Shown: one piece after another, positions 33,803 through 44,344 of the stretch | How positions within the stretch are numbered: position 1 is the first letter of the stretch | Layout of the letters: each line of letters starts with the position of its first letter | Assembly (NCBI GenBank): GCA_928212115.1 | Contig: CAKMRJ010005523.1 | Coordinates: 100,715,772 to 100,779,771 of the forward strand | Reading direction: 5' to 3' | DNA length: 64,000 bases | Source: Lactuca virosa | Taxonomy: Eukaryota; Streptophyta; Magnoliopsida; Asterales; Asteraceae | Program-made: the position numbers and the translations under genes | Notes under the pieces: generated by a model | What the model was told of the DNA's origin: nothing | The model's database searches: none | The model's input: only the letters and a program-made list of their open reading frames with translations

Positions 33803-34094
33803 TGTTAGGGTGCAAAGTCACTCTTGGATGTAGTGTTTTAGGCTTACCCTCTTATATGTGTAAATGGGTTGAGTCTTTCCTATAAATAGGAAGTGAGTGA
33901 CTCCCATTATGTAAGGATCATGTTTAGAGTGTTAGACTAGAGAGAGAAAATTTGTACAAACCCATTTGTATATCCTTTCTAGATCTAATATGAGCTTAAA
34001 AAGAATTATTTACTCCTTGTGTTCTTGAGTTTGTATGATGATTCACTAGATCTTTTCTTATTCCGCACATGCCATCATAATCAAAACAACTACA
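33803..34094 (+). repeat. Tandem element LTR 2
   Basis: 292 bp, identical by eye to LTR 3. Serves as 3' LTR of unit 1 and 5' LTR of unit 2. Confidence 0.93.
33880..33889 (+). promoter_or_regulatory. TATA box of the tandem LTR
   Basis: CTATAAATAG lying inside the perfect inverted repeat TTCCTAT-AA-ATAGGAA. Equivalent sites are 29996-30005 in LTR 1 and 37764-37773 in LTR 3. A GAGAGAGAAAA tract follows about 55-65 bp downstream. Confidence 0.65.
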
Positions 34095-34096
34095 AT

Positions 34097-34108
34097 TGGT
34101 ATTAGAGC
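34097..34108 (+). other. Primer binding site of tandem unit 2
   Basis: TGGTATTAGAGC two bases after the LTR; the same sequence is at 30213-30224 and 37981-37992. One base differs from the standard initiator tRNA-Met site. Confidence 0.8.
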
Positions 34109-34348
34109 GGGTGTTCTTGATTTGATCAAGAATTGACCCATGGTGGCAATCTAGATTTGGTGATTCATTTTTTGATCTTTGATCTTTGTGTTTTAGAGAG
34201 TTTTTGGATTTTAGAAATCGAATTCATCTTTGATTCTATTCATAATTCGATTTTCTTCACTAGAATTCAAGTGATTTTTACTTTCTCTCTCTAGAAAACC
34301 CATTTAAAATCACTTTCTCTCTCTAGAAATTTTCATGTTCTTGTGATC

Positions 34349-35323
34349 ATGGTGGATTTTCCATATGATTCTTGGATTGTGATCATTGAAAATATCAAAT
34401 ACAAAGTAAATGATGATCAATTTTATGGGTTGGTGTTAAGCAAATTGATTTCATGGGGTAATATGGTTTCTTATGGAGATTTGAAGGATGATAATGGAAG
34501 CTTGATTTTTCAACCACTTTGTAAGATTGTATGGTTGAATAAAATCGCCTTGTCCATATTAGTTCGTAGTAGAAATCAAAACGAAGGAGAAGAAAGAGAT
34601 TTGTTTAATAAGAAATACATTTCTCTAATTGAAAACCCAAATGATCTATGTGCTCTTAAGTTTGTTGAAGTTCAAGACAATGGAGTTCAATATGATGTTC
34701 TTGATGTTCTTGAAGTTCATGATAAGAAGATTCAAGTTGATTCTCATGAAGATGAAAAAGTTTTTTGCTCAATTGGAGTTCAAACCGATGATATTTTGTG
34801 TTTTTGTGATTCGTTTGAAGGAATGATTCCTTATCGAAAGCCGGTGATCCAAGAAATTCACAAGTATCAAACTCCAAAAGATTTGATTCAAATTCACAAT
34901 GTTGAAGTTGTGGAAAGTGGGTTTGTTCATGAAATCAAGTCTTCAAGATGCAAAAAGAGGAGAAAGAAAAAGAAGAAGAAGATTAAACGGAAAAACATGC
35001 GGGTTTATTCAAATGTTGTCGTGAAGCCAAAATTCGTGAAACAAATTTGGGTTCCAAAGCAACAATCTCCAAAGGTCGCATTGAATTTGAAGTCAAAACC
35101 CAAAAGTGTTGGTGGTTCTTTTGAAGATGTTCTTGGATCGTTGAAGAACACGAAGAACGAGTTGTACGTCACGCATAGTGGGTGGTACAATGTTCAAATT
35201 GAAGATTTTCTCATTCCAACAAAAGAACCAATATCTTCTAAATTTGATTCGTTCGTTGCAAATGGAACTCGATTCGTCAAAAAGGTATCTCAAATTCTCA
35301 AATGGATTCCAAAACGTTCATGA
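34349..35323 (+). CDS. Unrecognised Lys/Arg-rich retrotransposon ORF, intact copy
   Basis: Encodes 324 residues from the ATG at 34349 (CATGGTGG context). I do not recognise the family. Visible features: an acidic-neutral N-terminal half (MVDFPYDSWIVIIENIKYKV start; LVRSRNQNEGEERD), a central cluster of acidic and His residues, a strongly basic tract at about residues 201-217 (KSSRCKKRRKKKKKKIKRK), then KQIWVPKQQSPK and a C-terminal half with no stops. The WVPK word recalls the gag-pol junction of some copia elements. A basic, nucleic-acid-binding gag-like role is a guess. No zinc knuckle CCHC and no catalytic motif. Units 1 and 3 carry the same gene with a T-run frameshift, so the six-T version here is the only full-length one. 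It lies about 250 bp after the LTR, as gag would. Confidence 0.7.
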   Translation: MVDFPYDSWIVIIENIKYKVNDDQFYGLVLSKLISWGNMVSYGDLKDDNGSLIFQPLCKIVWLNKIALSILVRSRNQNEGEERDLFNKKYISLIENPNDLCALKFVEVQDNGVQYDVLDVLEVHDKKIQVDSHEDEKVFCSIGVQTDDILCFCDSFEGMIPYRKPVIQEIHKYQTPKDLIQIHNVEVVESGFVHEIKSSRCKKRRKKKKKKIKRKNMRVYSNVVVKPKFVKQIWVPKQQSPKVALNLKSKPKSVGGSFEDVLGSLKNTKNELYVTHSGWYNVQIEDFLIPTKEPISSKFDSFVANGTRFVKKVSQILKWIPKRS

Positions 35324-37686
35324 ATTTCGATTCGTATTTTTCGTTTTTCATTTTTGATCGATTTGCCTTATTGGATCAAATCCGTTTCAACCCCATTGAT
35401 TGATCCAATTATTTTTGTTTAGATCATAACCAAAATCAAAATCAAAATTCTTTTTGTTTTGTTACTTTAATTTACACAAACATTGATCCCAAACCAAAAT
35501 ATCGAATTGATACTATTCATCAATCCATATTAAGCCCATATAACTCAATCTTTCTCTATTTGTTTGATCCATGGTTCCTTGAGCCTATAATCGAAAACTA
35601 TTTTTAGCCAAAATCATCGGCTACTGTTCGAATTCTGTAACATGAGAAAGTATAAAAGTCAACGTTTGACTGTTGTTCGCTATTTGTATTCGAATATTGT
35701 AAAATTGCTTGAATCGAAACTTGATGTAAGATTTTCGATATCGATTTCAAATAGTATCTATCATCGATAGATGTTGATTTCGATTTGGAATTAGTTAAGT
35801 CGAATGGTGAATGGACAGAAGGTGAAATCGAATGGGTTTTTGATGAATCTGGAAACGATTTCGATTTTGACTGAAATTGTACTTGGTTTGAGTCGATTGA
35901 GAGTCGCACGTAGATTCAATTGGCCGTTTGCTGTTTGAATCAAAAGAGTTTTGAGAAATTGGTAATCATCGGTTGAAAGTCATCATATTTGGATTAGAGT
36001 CGAAATTTTGGGGTCGATTTTGTATTTGGAAGTCTAACGCATGTCTTGGAGTAGTTCGTGTTGTCTATGGTTGAATGTAATTTCTATTGGCTTGATTTGG
36101 GGGTCGAAGTCTCTTACTTTGGAATTAAATTTGTATGATGGTGGTTTTTACGACTGCCTCTCACGAAAGAAGTAGAACATTGAGGATAGAATCGATTTCG
36201 AAAGCAGATGAGATTTTTGATGTTTGATTGAAAAAGCGAAGACTGATGTTGGTAGTGAATTTTGGATTCGTTGATATCGATCGATATAAGTCGTTGATGT
36301 TAAGGGATATCTAAACTGGATTCGATGGTTTGGGGACAAACAAATCTTGAATTGGGAACGAATCATGAATGGTCGACTGGGTTTATCTAACTGTCGAGTG
36401 GGTTTGACTTCCTGTTGGTGGATATAAGTTGGATTTTAGAGTCGATAGTTCGATGGTTTCAGTTGGTGTTTTGGATTGATGACGTGGAATCGAGAGTCGA
36501 TGGTTATTGTAAGATCGTTCCTGAGCACCAGTCTCGATTTGCAGGAGGTGAAGTCGAAATCGATTTTGACTTACGATCAAACTAGCTGTTCATATTTCGG
36601 GATTGTGTCGATGTCTAAATTAGATTCGATTGGGAATACGATTTTTATGATGAGAACAAATTAAAGCTGTGAATTCGTTATATGGGTGTGTTTGATCAAG
36701 TAACGAAGCTTTGGTATTTGTTGTTGATGTCGAAGATTTTGAGTCGATGGCCTTAATTAACGAATTCTTTGAGTCTGGGTTTGTTGTTTTGTATGGATTG
36801 GGAAACAGTGAGGAAAAAGCGAAGGTTTTTGGAGTAGATGTGCGAAGTATGTATTTTGATGTCGATTAACGAAGGGTGTGGATTCGCGCTTCGTTATCAT
36901 GTATCATACACGATTCGTGAACAAATCCCTCCCGATAAAAGCAAAGTCTGTTGAAACTTGGTTACTTGGTTAACGAAGTGAAGAAGAAGATACAAATGTT
37001 TCAAAATTGAACCTTAAAGTTTCGAAAGTTTGACAGCTTTTACCCACCTTCGAAATTTGGATCAAATTTTCGACAGTTTGAAGAAGTGTGCAGAACTTTC
37101 GAAAGTAGTACCTGAAGTATCGAAATTTTGGCAGAAATTACCAACTTTCGAAATTGGAGTATTAAAGCTGAGAAATTGAAGAATATTCATTTCTGGTCCC
37201 TGCAGTTGGTGCGAACATACACTTTATGCCCAGTTTCGCAAATGGGGGAGTGTTTCGCATCTTTAGCTGTTTTTGGCGCAATGGGTCCCTGCAGAGTTCA
37301 GAAAGTGACACTTTTTACCCGGATTTTGGAAAATCTTGCAACTTTCACCCAAAAAGTCAAAAATTTTCACAAATTGGAAATTTTTTTGAGGCTTTTTCGT
37401 GATTGTTTTTCCGTGCAAGATTTTTGGTGATTCATTTTTGGTACACATCAAGGGGGAATATTGTGAAGTTTATTCCTCGGGCGCTTCTCACCCTTAATGG
37501 GTTTTATAATCATTTTTTGATTATAAAAAGGGGAGAATGAATGGTATTCCAAGCTTCTCGGGTTTGTCGAATATTCATTTCCGGATTTGAAGACCGGTGT
37601 TACTTCGAGGGAGAGTTTGGTCTTGATTGCGCTAGCTCGTTGGAGACTGAGGTCGGGACATCCAATCCTAACTTTGAGGGGGAGAA
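35324..37686 (+). other. Non-coding 3' internal region of the tandem unit
   Basis: About 2.4 kb between ORF and LTR, also at 31441-33802 and partly at 39209-40024. Unusually rich in the word TCGA (GTCGAT, TCGAAA). A block with five or more TTCGAAA words lies at about 37018-37155. The last 240 bp hold a hairpin TATAATCA-TTTTT-TGATTATA (37505-37525) and three polypurine-like stretches, the last being the true one. Minus-strand frames of 60-100 residues here are not convincing. Confidence 0.7.
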
Positions 37687-37978
37687 TGTTAGGGTGCAAA
37701 GTCACTCTTGGATGTAGTGTTTTAGGCTTACCCTCTTATATGTGTAAATGGGTTGAGTCTTTCCTATAAATAGGAAGTGAGTGACTCCCATTATGTAAGG
37801 ATCATGTTTAGAGTGTTAGACTAGAGAGAGAAAATTTGTACAAACCCATTTGTATATCCTTTCTAGATCTAATATGAGCTTAAAAAGAATTATTTACTCC
37901 TTGTGTTCTTGAGTTTGTATGATGATTCACTAGATCTTTTCTTATTCCGCACATGCCATCATAATCAAAACAACTACA
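37687..37978 (+). repeat. Tandem element LTR 3
   Basis: 292 bp, 3884 bp after LTR 2. Its downstream internal region is truncated at 40024. Confidence 0.93.
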
Positions 37979-38232
37979 ATTGGTATTAGAGCGGGTGTTC
38001 TTGATTTGATCAAGAATTGACCCATGGTGGCAATCTAGATTTGGTGATTCATTTTTTGATCTTTGATCTTTGTGTTTTAGAGAGTTTTTGGATTTTAGAA
38101 ATCGAATTCATCTTTGATTCTATTCATAATTCGATTTTCTTCACTAGAATTCAAGTGATTTTTACTTTCTCTCTCTAGAAAACCCATTTAAAATCACTTT
38201 CTCTCTCTAGAAATTTTCATGTTCTTGTGATC

Positions 38233-39208
38233 ATGGTGGATTTTCCATATGATTCTTGGATTGTGATCATTGAAAATATCAAATACAAAGTAAATGATGA
38301 TCAATTTTATGGGTTGGTGTTAAGCAAATTGATTTCATGGGGTAATATGGTTTCTTATGGAGATTTGAAGGATGATAATGGAAGCTTGATTTTTCAACCA
38401 CTTTGTAAGATTGTATGGTTGAATAAAATCGCCTTGTCCATATTAGTTCGTAGTAGAAATCAAAACGAAGGAGAAGAAAGAGATTTGTTTAATAAGAAAT
38501 ACATTTCTCTAATTGAAAACCCAAATGATCTATGTGCTCTTAAGTTTGTTGAAGTTCAAGACAATGGAGTTCAATATGATGTTCTTGATGTTCTTGAAGT
38601 TCATGATAAGAAGATTCAAGTTGATTCTCATGAAGATGAAAAAGTTTTTTTGCTCAATTAGAGTTCAAACTGATGATATTTTGTGTTATTGTGATTCGTT
38701 TGAAGGAATGATTCCTTATCGAAAGCCGGTGATCCAAGAAATTCACAAGTATCAAACTCCAAAAGATTTGATTCAAATTCACAATGTTGAAGTTGTGGAA
38801 AGTGGGTTTGTTCATGAAATCAAGTCTTCAAGATGCAAAAAGAGGAGAAAGAAAAAGAAGAAGAAGATTAAACGGAAAAACATGCGGGTTTATTCAAATG
38901 TTGTCGTGAAGCCAAAATTCGTGAAACAAATTTGGGTTCCAAAGCAACAATCTCCAAAGGTCGCATTGAATTTGAAGTCAAAACCCAAAAGTGTTGGTGG
39001 TTCTTTTGAAGATGTTCTTGGATCGTTGAAGAACACGAAGAACGAGTTGTACGTCACGCATAGTGGGTGGTACAATGTTCAAATTGAAGATTTTCTCATT
39101 CCAACAAAAGAACCAATATCTTCTAAATTTGATTCGTTCGTTGCAAATGGAACTCGATTCGTCAAAAAGGTATCTCAAATTCTCAAATGGATTCCAAAAC
39201 GTTCATGA
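38233..39208 (+). pseudogene. Tandem unit 3 ORF, frameshifted
   Basis: Carries the same seven-T frameshift and nearby substitutions as unit 1, although its first part (AATGATGAT, TTTCATGTTC) matches unit 2. Open to 39208 in the second frame. Confidence 0.85.
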
Positions 39209-40024
39209 ATTTCGATTCGTATTTTTCGTTTTTCATTTTGATCGATTTGCCTTATTGGATCAAATCCGTTTCAACCCCATTGATTGATCCAATTATTTTT
39301 GTTTAGATCATAACCAAAATCAAAATCAAAATTCTTTTTGTTTTGTTACTTTAATTTACACAAACATTGATCCCAAACCAAAATATCGAATTGATACTAT
39401 TCATCAATCCATATTAAGCCCATATAACTCAATCTTTCTCTATTTGTTTGATCCATGGTTCCTTGAGCCTATAATCGAAAACTATTTTTAGCCAAAATCA
39501 TCGGCTACTGTTCGAATTCTGTAACATGAGAAAGTATAAAAGTCAACGTTTGACTGTTGTTCGCTATTTGTATTCGAATATTGTAAAATTGCTTGAATCG
39601 AAACTTGATGTAAGATTTTCGATATCGATTTCAAATAGTATCTATCATCGATAGATGTTGATTTCGATTTGGAATTAGTTAAGTCGAATGGTGAATGGAC
39701 AGAAGGTGAAATCGAATGGGTTTTTGATGAATCTGGAAACGATTTCGATTTTGACTGAAATTGTACTTGGTTTGAGTCGATTGAGAGTCGCACGTAGATT
39801 CAATTGGCCGTTTGCTGTTTGAATCAAAAGAGTTTTGAGAAATTGGTAATCATCGGTTGAAAGTCATCATATTTGGATTAGAGTCGAAATTTTGGGGTCG
39901 ATTTTGTATTTGGAAGTCTAACGCATGTCTTGGAGTAGTTCGTGTTGTCTATGGTTGAATGTAATTTCTATTGGCTTGATTTGGGGGTCGAAGTCTCTTA
40001 CTTTGGAATTAAATTTGTATGATG

Positions 40025-41948
40025 TTGGGGATCCGACTTCTGTTTCAGAGGTCCCAGTTGTGAGGGAATTTGCAGATGTGTTTCCGGAGGAGTTACCCAG
40101 AGTGCCTCCGGAGAGGCAGGTCGAGTTCAGGTTTGATCTCGTGTCAGGTGCGTCCCCTATTGCCAAGACACCGTACCACTTGGCACCGCCTGAGATGCAG
40201 GAGCTGTCATCTCAGCTACAGGAACTGGTTGGCAAGCATTTCATCAGACCGAGCAGTTCTCCATGGGGAGCGTCGATTTTGTTCGTCAAGAAGCAGGATG
40301 GTTCACACCGGATGTGCATTGATTACCAGGATTTAAACAAGTTAACGGTGAAGATCCGTTATCCCCTTCCGCATATTGATGACCTCTTTGATCAGTTGCA
40401 GGGTGCATCTTGGTTTCCCAAGATAGATCTGAGGTCTGGATATTATCAGGTCAGGGTGAGAGAGAAGGACGTGGAGAAGACCGCGTTCCGGACTCGTTAT
40501 GGGTATTACGATTTCGTGGTGATGCCATTTGAGCTCACCCGTACGCCTGCAGTATTCATGGATTTGATGAATCGAGTTTGCAGGCCGATGCTAGATCGTT
40601 CGTTTATTGTGTTCATTGATGATATATTGGTATATTCCAAGACCAGGGAGCAACATGAGGAGCATATTCGTGGGCTTTTAGGGGTCCTGTGGAAAGAATG
40701 ACTTTATGCTAAGTTCTCGAAGTGCGAGTTTTGGTTACTAGAGGTTCAGTTCCTTGGACACCTCATTAACCAGGATGGGATATTGGTCAATCCGGCCAAG
40801 ATCGAGGATGTGATGCAGTGGGAGGTTCCGAAATCTCCCTCGGATATCAGGAGTTTCTTACGGTTGGCAGGGTACTTTCGGAGATTCATTCATGATTTCT
40901 CCAAAATTATAGTACCCCTCACTCGTCTGACGAGGAAGGGGGTGGATTTTTAAATGAGCCCTAAGCAGCAGACAATATTTGAGACCCTTCGGCAGAGATT
41001 ATGTGGGCCTCGGTTTTGACCCTCCCAGAGGGAATTGAGGATTTTGTGGTTTTTTGTGATGCATCCATCACTGGGTTGGGGGCGGTCCTCATGCAGAGAG
41101 GACGAGTGATAGCTTATGCTTCGTGGCAGCTAAAGTCGCACGAGACGCGATATCCCACGCATGATCTGGAGTTGGGGGCAGTGGTTTTTGCCTCAAAATT
41201 TGGAGGCATTACCTTTATGGGGTCCGCTGTACTATCTACACAGATCATAAGAGTTTGAGCCATATTATGGATCAGCTGAACCTGAACATGAGGCAGCGTA
41301 GATGGCTGGACGTAGTCATGGATTATGACTGCGGGATCCTTTACCATCCGGGTATAGCGAATGTGGTGGCGGATGCCTTGATGGTCATGGGTTGTTGACC
41401 CGATGTTTGGGAAGAGAATTGGAAGAAAGAGAGGATTAGAGGTGAGATTACCAGATTTGTGCCGGACGGTTGTGAGTTATTGACCCGATGTGGTCAGCTC
41501 TAAGTTCCGATGTCTGGTGAGGTCAGGCAGATTGTATTGGAGTAGGCTCATAAGTCTCGTTTTTCTATCAATCCGGGGGCCACGAAGATGTATCTGGATC
41601 TGAGGTTGAGCTATTGGTGGGCATGTATGAAGAGGGAGATCTCCCGGTACGTGGTGAGGTGCATGACCTGCAGGATGGTCAAGGCTGAGCATCAGGGGCC
41701 GCATGTTTGACCTGCAGGATGACATTCAGGTTGATGAGTACCTGAACTATGTGGAGGCCGATGGCTATTCTGGAAAGAAAGGTGAAGGTTTTGCATAACA
41801 ATGAGGTACCTTTGGTAAAGGTACAGTGGTAGCACCGGAGGGGCTCCGAGTAGACTTGAGAGCCAGAGGCTGAGATGCCAGAGTATTATCCGGATTTGTT
41901 CTCTACAACAGACTTCGAGGACGAAATCTAGTTCAAGTGGCGGAGAGT
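40025..41948 (+). pseudogene. Chromovirus pol: RT, RNase H, integrase, chromodomain, broken
   Basis: RT is open from the junction to 40701: VPVVREFADVFPEELP, HFIRPSSSPWGASILFVKK, MCIDYQDLNKLTVKIRYPLP, FPKIDLRSGYYQVRV, and the catalytic FIDDILVYSK. The usual LTNAPA box reads LTRTPA. After a stop at 40699 the RT thumb (FLGHLINQDGI, FLRLAGYFRRFI), RNase H (VVFCDASITGLGAVLMQ, LELGAVVFA; NLNMRQRRWLDVVMDYDCGI) and integrase zinc finger (GATKMYLDLRLSYWW, CMTCRMVKAEHQGP) follow in broken frames. The integrase core is deleted. A chromodomain remnant (ILERKVKVLHNNEVPLVKVQW) lies at 41765-41830, before FEDEI and the LTR. Protease and gag are lost at the junction with the tandem array. Confidence 0.92.
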
Positions 41949-43510
41949 TGTAACACCTCAGTTTTTAGGCATTTTCAAATTCATCCCTTGGTATTAATTT
42001 ATGTCATTTTGGCCATTGGATTGAATGGAAATAGCCATGAGATGCCCTAGTGGCAAGTTTGTAATTTTAGGGACAGGAGGAGTACGGTAAGTACATGTGG
42101 GTACGCTGAGCATACTAGGGTGCGCCCTAGTACGTTGGGCGTACTCACATCTGGAAGAAACCCTGAGGTTTAGTGTTTGAGGGGTATTTAAACACCGTTA
42201 TGGCTCATTTCTCCCCACCTTTTCAGCCTCCATACCCTTTGAGTCGTTCTTGGCAAACCTTAACCCTTAGTGAGTGTGTTTTGAGCTCAAGAGTGTGTTT
42301 TTGTTGTGTTAAAGGAAGAAGGAGTTGCATCAAGGAGATTGTAAGCTTGAAGCATGGCTTGGATCTGGAAGTTTTGCCTTTTTCTCCATCATTTCAAGGT
42401 ATAAAGTTTATACCTTGATGTCTTATTTGCTAGATCTCTTTATTGGGTGTTTTTATGCTTCTTTTTGGTCCCAAATGCTCCATTTTGAGCATGGCATGTT
42501 CTGGATGTTTTGAGTTGTCCATTCAGAACATTGGAGGGGTCCTTAGTCATAAAAATGAGGTCCTAATATATGGCTAGAAGTGTATGCATCTTGAGGAGTG
42601 TCTTAATGAATTAAGACCATGTATTAAGGACTTATTGGACGTGTAAAGTCATAAAGTTGGAGACTATATGACTCTAGGGTGCATTTGGACCATAGATCTA
42701 AAGTTTGGGCTTAAGTGCTTAAGCCACTAAACACTTAATGAAGTTGTGGGTTTTGCGAGGGCACGCCCCGCGTACTCGGTCCAGCCACCCCATAACTTGG
42801 TCAATGCGAGGCCTTGCGTATACTAAGCATTCTTTTGGGAACGCCCCGCGTACTTGCGTGGTTCAGCCCATGTTGAGTTAACTCGGCTGTGTTGACTCAG
42901 TGGGTTTATTGAGTTTGACCATGTTTGACTCATTTTGACCATGTTTGACCAAGTTGGACTATTGAGGGTATTTTGGGATTTTGATGGAATTGGTCACTTG
43001 GTGGATGTAGGCATTGAGTAGAGAACTGAAATTCGAGTCGGGCCATATCATTTATGTTCAACTTGTGAGGTGAGTTTTCCTCACTGTGCTAACAGGGTTT
43101 AAAGCACCAAGGCCAATCCTTTGGTTTGATGACCTGCTATGCATGTTATTGTATTGTAGAGACCTGTTAGGTCAGTATCCTGGTATATAGGATGATGTTA
43201 TGTGATTTGTAGATCTGTCTGACTGTCTGTAGCCGGTTTTATGATTATCTGTTATATGTGCACATGTTTGGTTGATGGTTGAGGCTTTACTGCTTTGTGT
43301 GTGAGCCAACAGACCGGGGCATTCCAACCCGATGATTGAACGGGCCCGAGGGTATTCTATCTCGAGGCTGATTCGACCCATAATATGTGGCATTCCAACC
43401 TGATGGTTGAGGGGCCTGGGGTATTCCAACCCGTTGGTTGACTTGACCCAAAGTATGTTGGCATTCCAACCCGATGGTTGATTGGACCCATTATATGTTG
43501 TTCTTGGTAT
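41949..43510 (+). repeat. 3' LTR of the chromovirus, end truncated
   Basis: Starts TGTAACACCTC right after GTGGCGGAGAGT (polypurine-like), with the chromodomain text upstream, so it is the 3' LTR of the pol at 40025-41948. It closely matches the LTR at 21255. It stops near 43510, within the ATTCCAACCCGATGG array region, where a TGTA/TA microsatellite begins; the expected TTACA end is missing. Confidence 0.85.
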
Positions 43511-44254
43511 ATGTGATATTTGTATGTATGTATGTATTTGTGTATATATGTATATACGTATGTATGTATTTTATGTATGTACATGTTTTTTTACATTGTC
43601 ATCATGAAAAACATTTGTCTATGATGATTTGATTCCCATGAAACTTCATGGAGCTCGATGTATCATAAAAACCACATGATTTGATTTTAAAATTTCATAA
43701 CTTTATATACTTTTTAAACCATGACGAGACATTCCGCATATCAAAACAACATCATAGAAGTTAAGCAGATTTTCAAAATGAGACAACTTTTGAAAGTATG
43801 AGATTATCTTACTCTTTGTAATAGGGTTAACCAATGATATTATTGTGTTATATAAGAAATCATCATAGAAAATGAAAAAAAAATTGTTTATTAGATTTAG
43901 CAACATTAATTAGGCAAGAGAGGGTATCTAAAACGTAAACCATAAATACGCCAACGCCAACACACCCCTAATACGCCACATACACAAAATATAGCTTGAC
44001 GTAGATATTACCTTAATTCAAACACAACAAACCCTATATCACATACAAGATAAAGTTTATTAAATCAAAATCAACAACATTCAAGTGACTATTAGTTTTA
44101 CCAATTTAGATCTAGAACTCTAATTTTTTTAGCTCCATTTTGATTTTTGTTAAGTTTATGATATTATCAAATGCTAATTATAAACGTAATTAATAATTTT
44201 CTTACTAGAAATATTAATAGAATAATGATTTATCGGTATATAACATGACTATTT

Positions 44255-44342
<88 letters not shown>
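43511..44342. repeat. Diverged tandem duplication, first copy, with microsatellites
   Basis: 43520-43585 is a (TGTA)n/(TA)n tract ending GTACATG. 43585-44000 then matches 44343-44740 in order: CGAAACT/GAAACTTCATGG-type start, ATACCATGAAAACCACATGA, GAGATTATC, TAATAGGGTTAACCAATGATAT, TTATTAGATTTAGCA, GGCAAGAGAGG. About 70 percent alike by eye, offset 755-765 bp. No coding capacity. Confidence 0.75.
44260..44341. repeat. (TA)n microsatellite, about 82 bp
   Basis: Uninterrupted AT dinucleotide run ending ATATGTGTACATG. Translations of it (YIYIYI) are meaningless. Confidence 0.97.

Positions 44343-44344
<2 letters not shown>

Larger units (their letters stand above)
29919..40024 (+). mobile_element. 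Tandem non-autonomous LTR retrotransposon, three LTRs
   Basis: Three nearly identical units in direct tandem with an exact period of 3884 bp: LTR 29919-30210, internal 30211-33802, LTR 33803-34094, internal 34095-37686, LTR 37687-37978, partial internal 37979-40024. Each 292-bp LTR runs TGTTAGGGTG..AACAACTACA. It is followed by a tRNA-Met-type primer site TTGGTATTAGAGC and preceded by a polypurine tract TTTGAGGGGGAGAA. The only internal coding sequence is one ORF of unknown family; no RT, RNase H, integrase or protease, so mobility would depend on another element. LTR-sharing tandems usually arise by recombination between LTRs. The third unit is cut short and fused to chromovirus pol, and the right target duplication is lost. 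Confidence 0.93.

Noticed and set aside
31122..36664. Repeated minus-strand frames of 61-101 residues in the tandem units
   Set aside because: Antisense to the main ORF or in the TCGA-rich non-coding part; lack of stops follows from sequence identity between units, not selection.
24300..41948. Single element with LTRs at 24300 and 41949
   Set aside because: The two LTRs are clearly more different from each other than 21255 is from 41949, so they probably belong to different insertions; pairing is left open.
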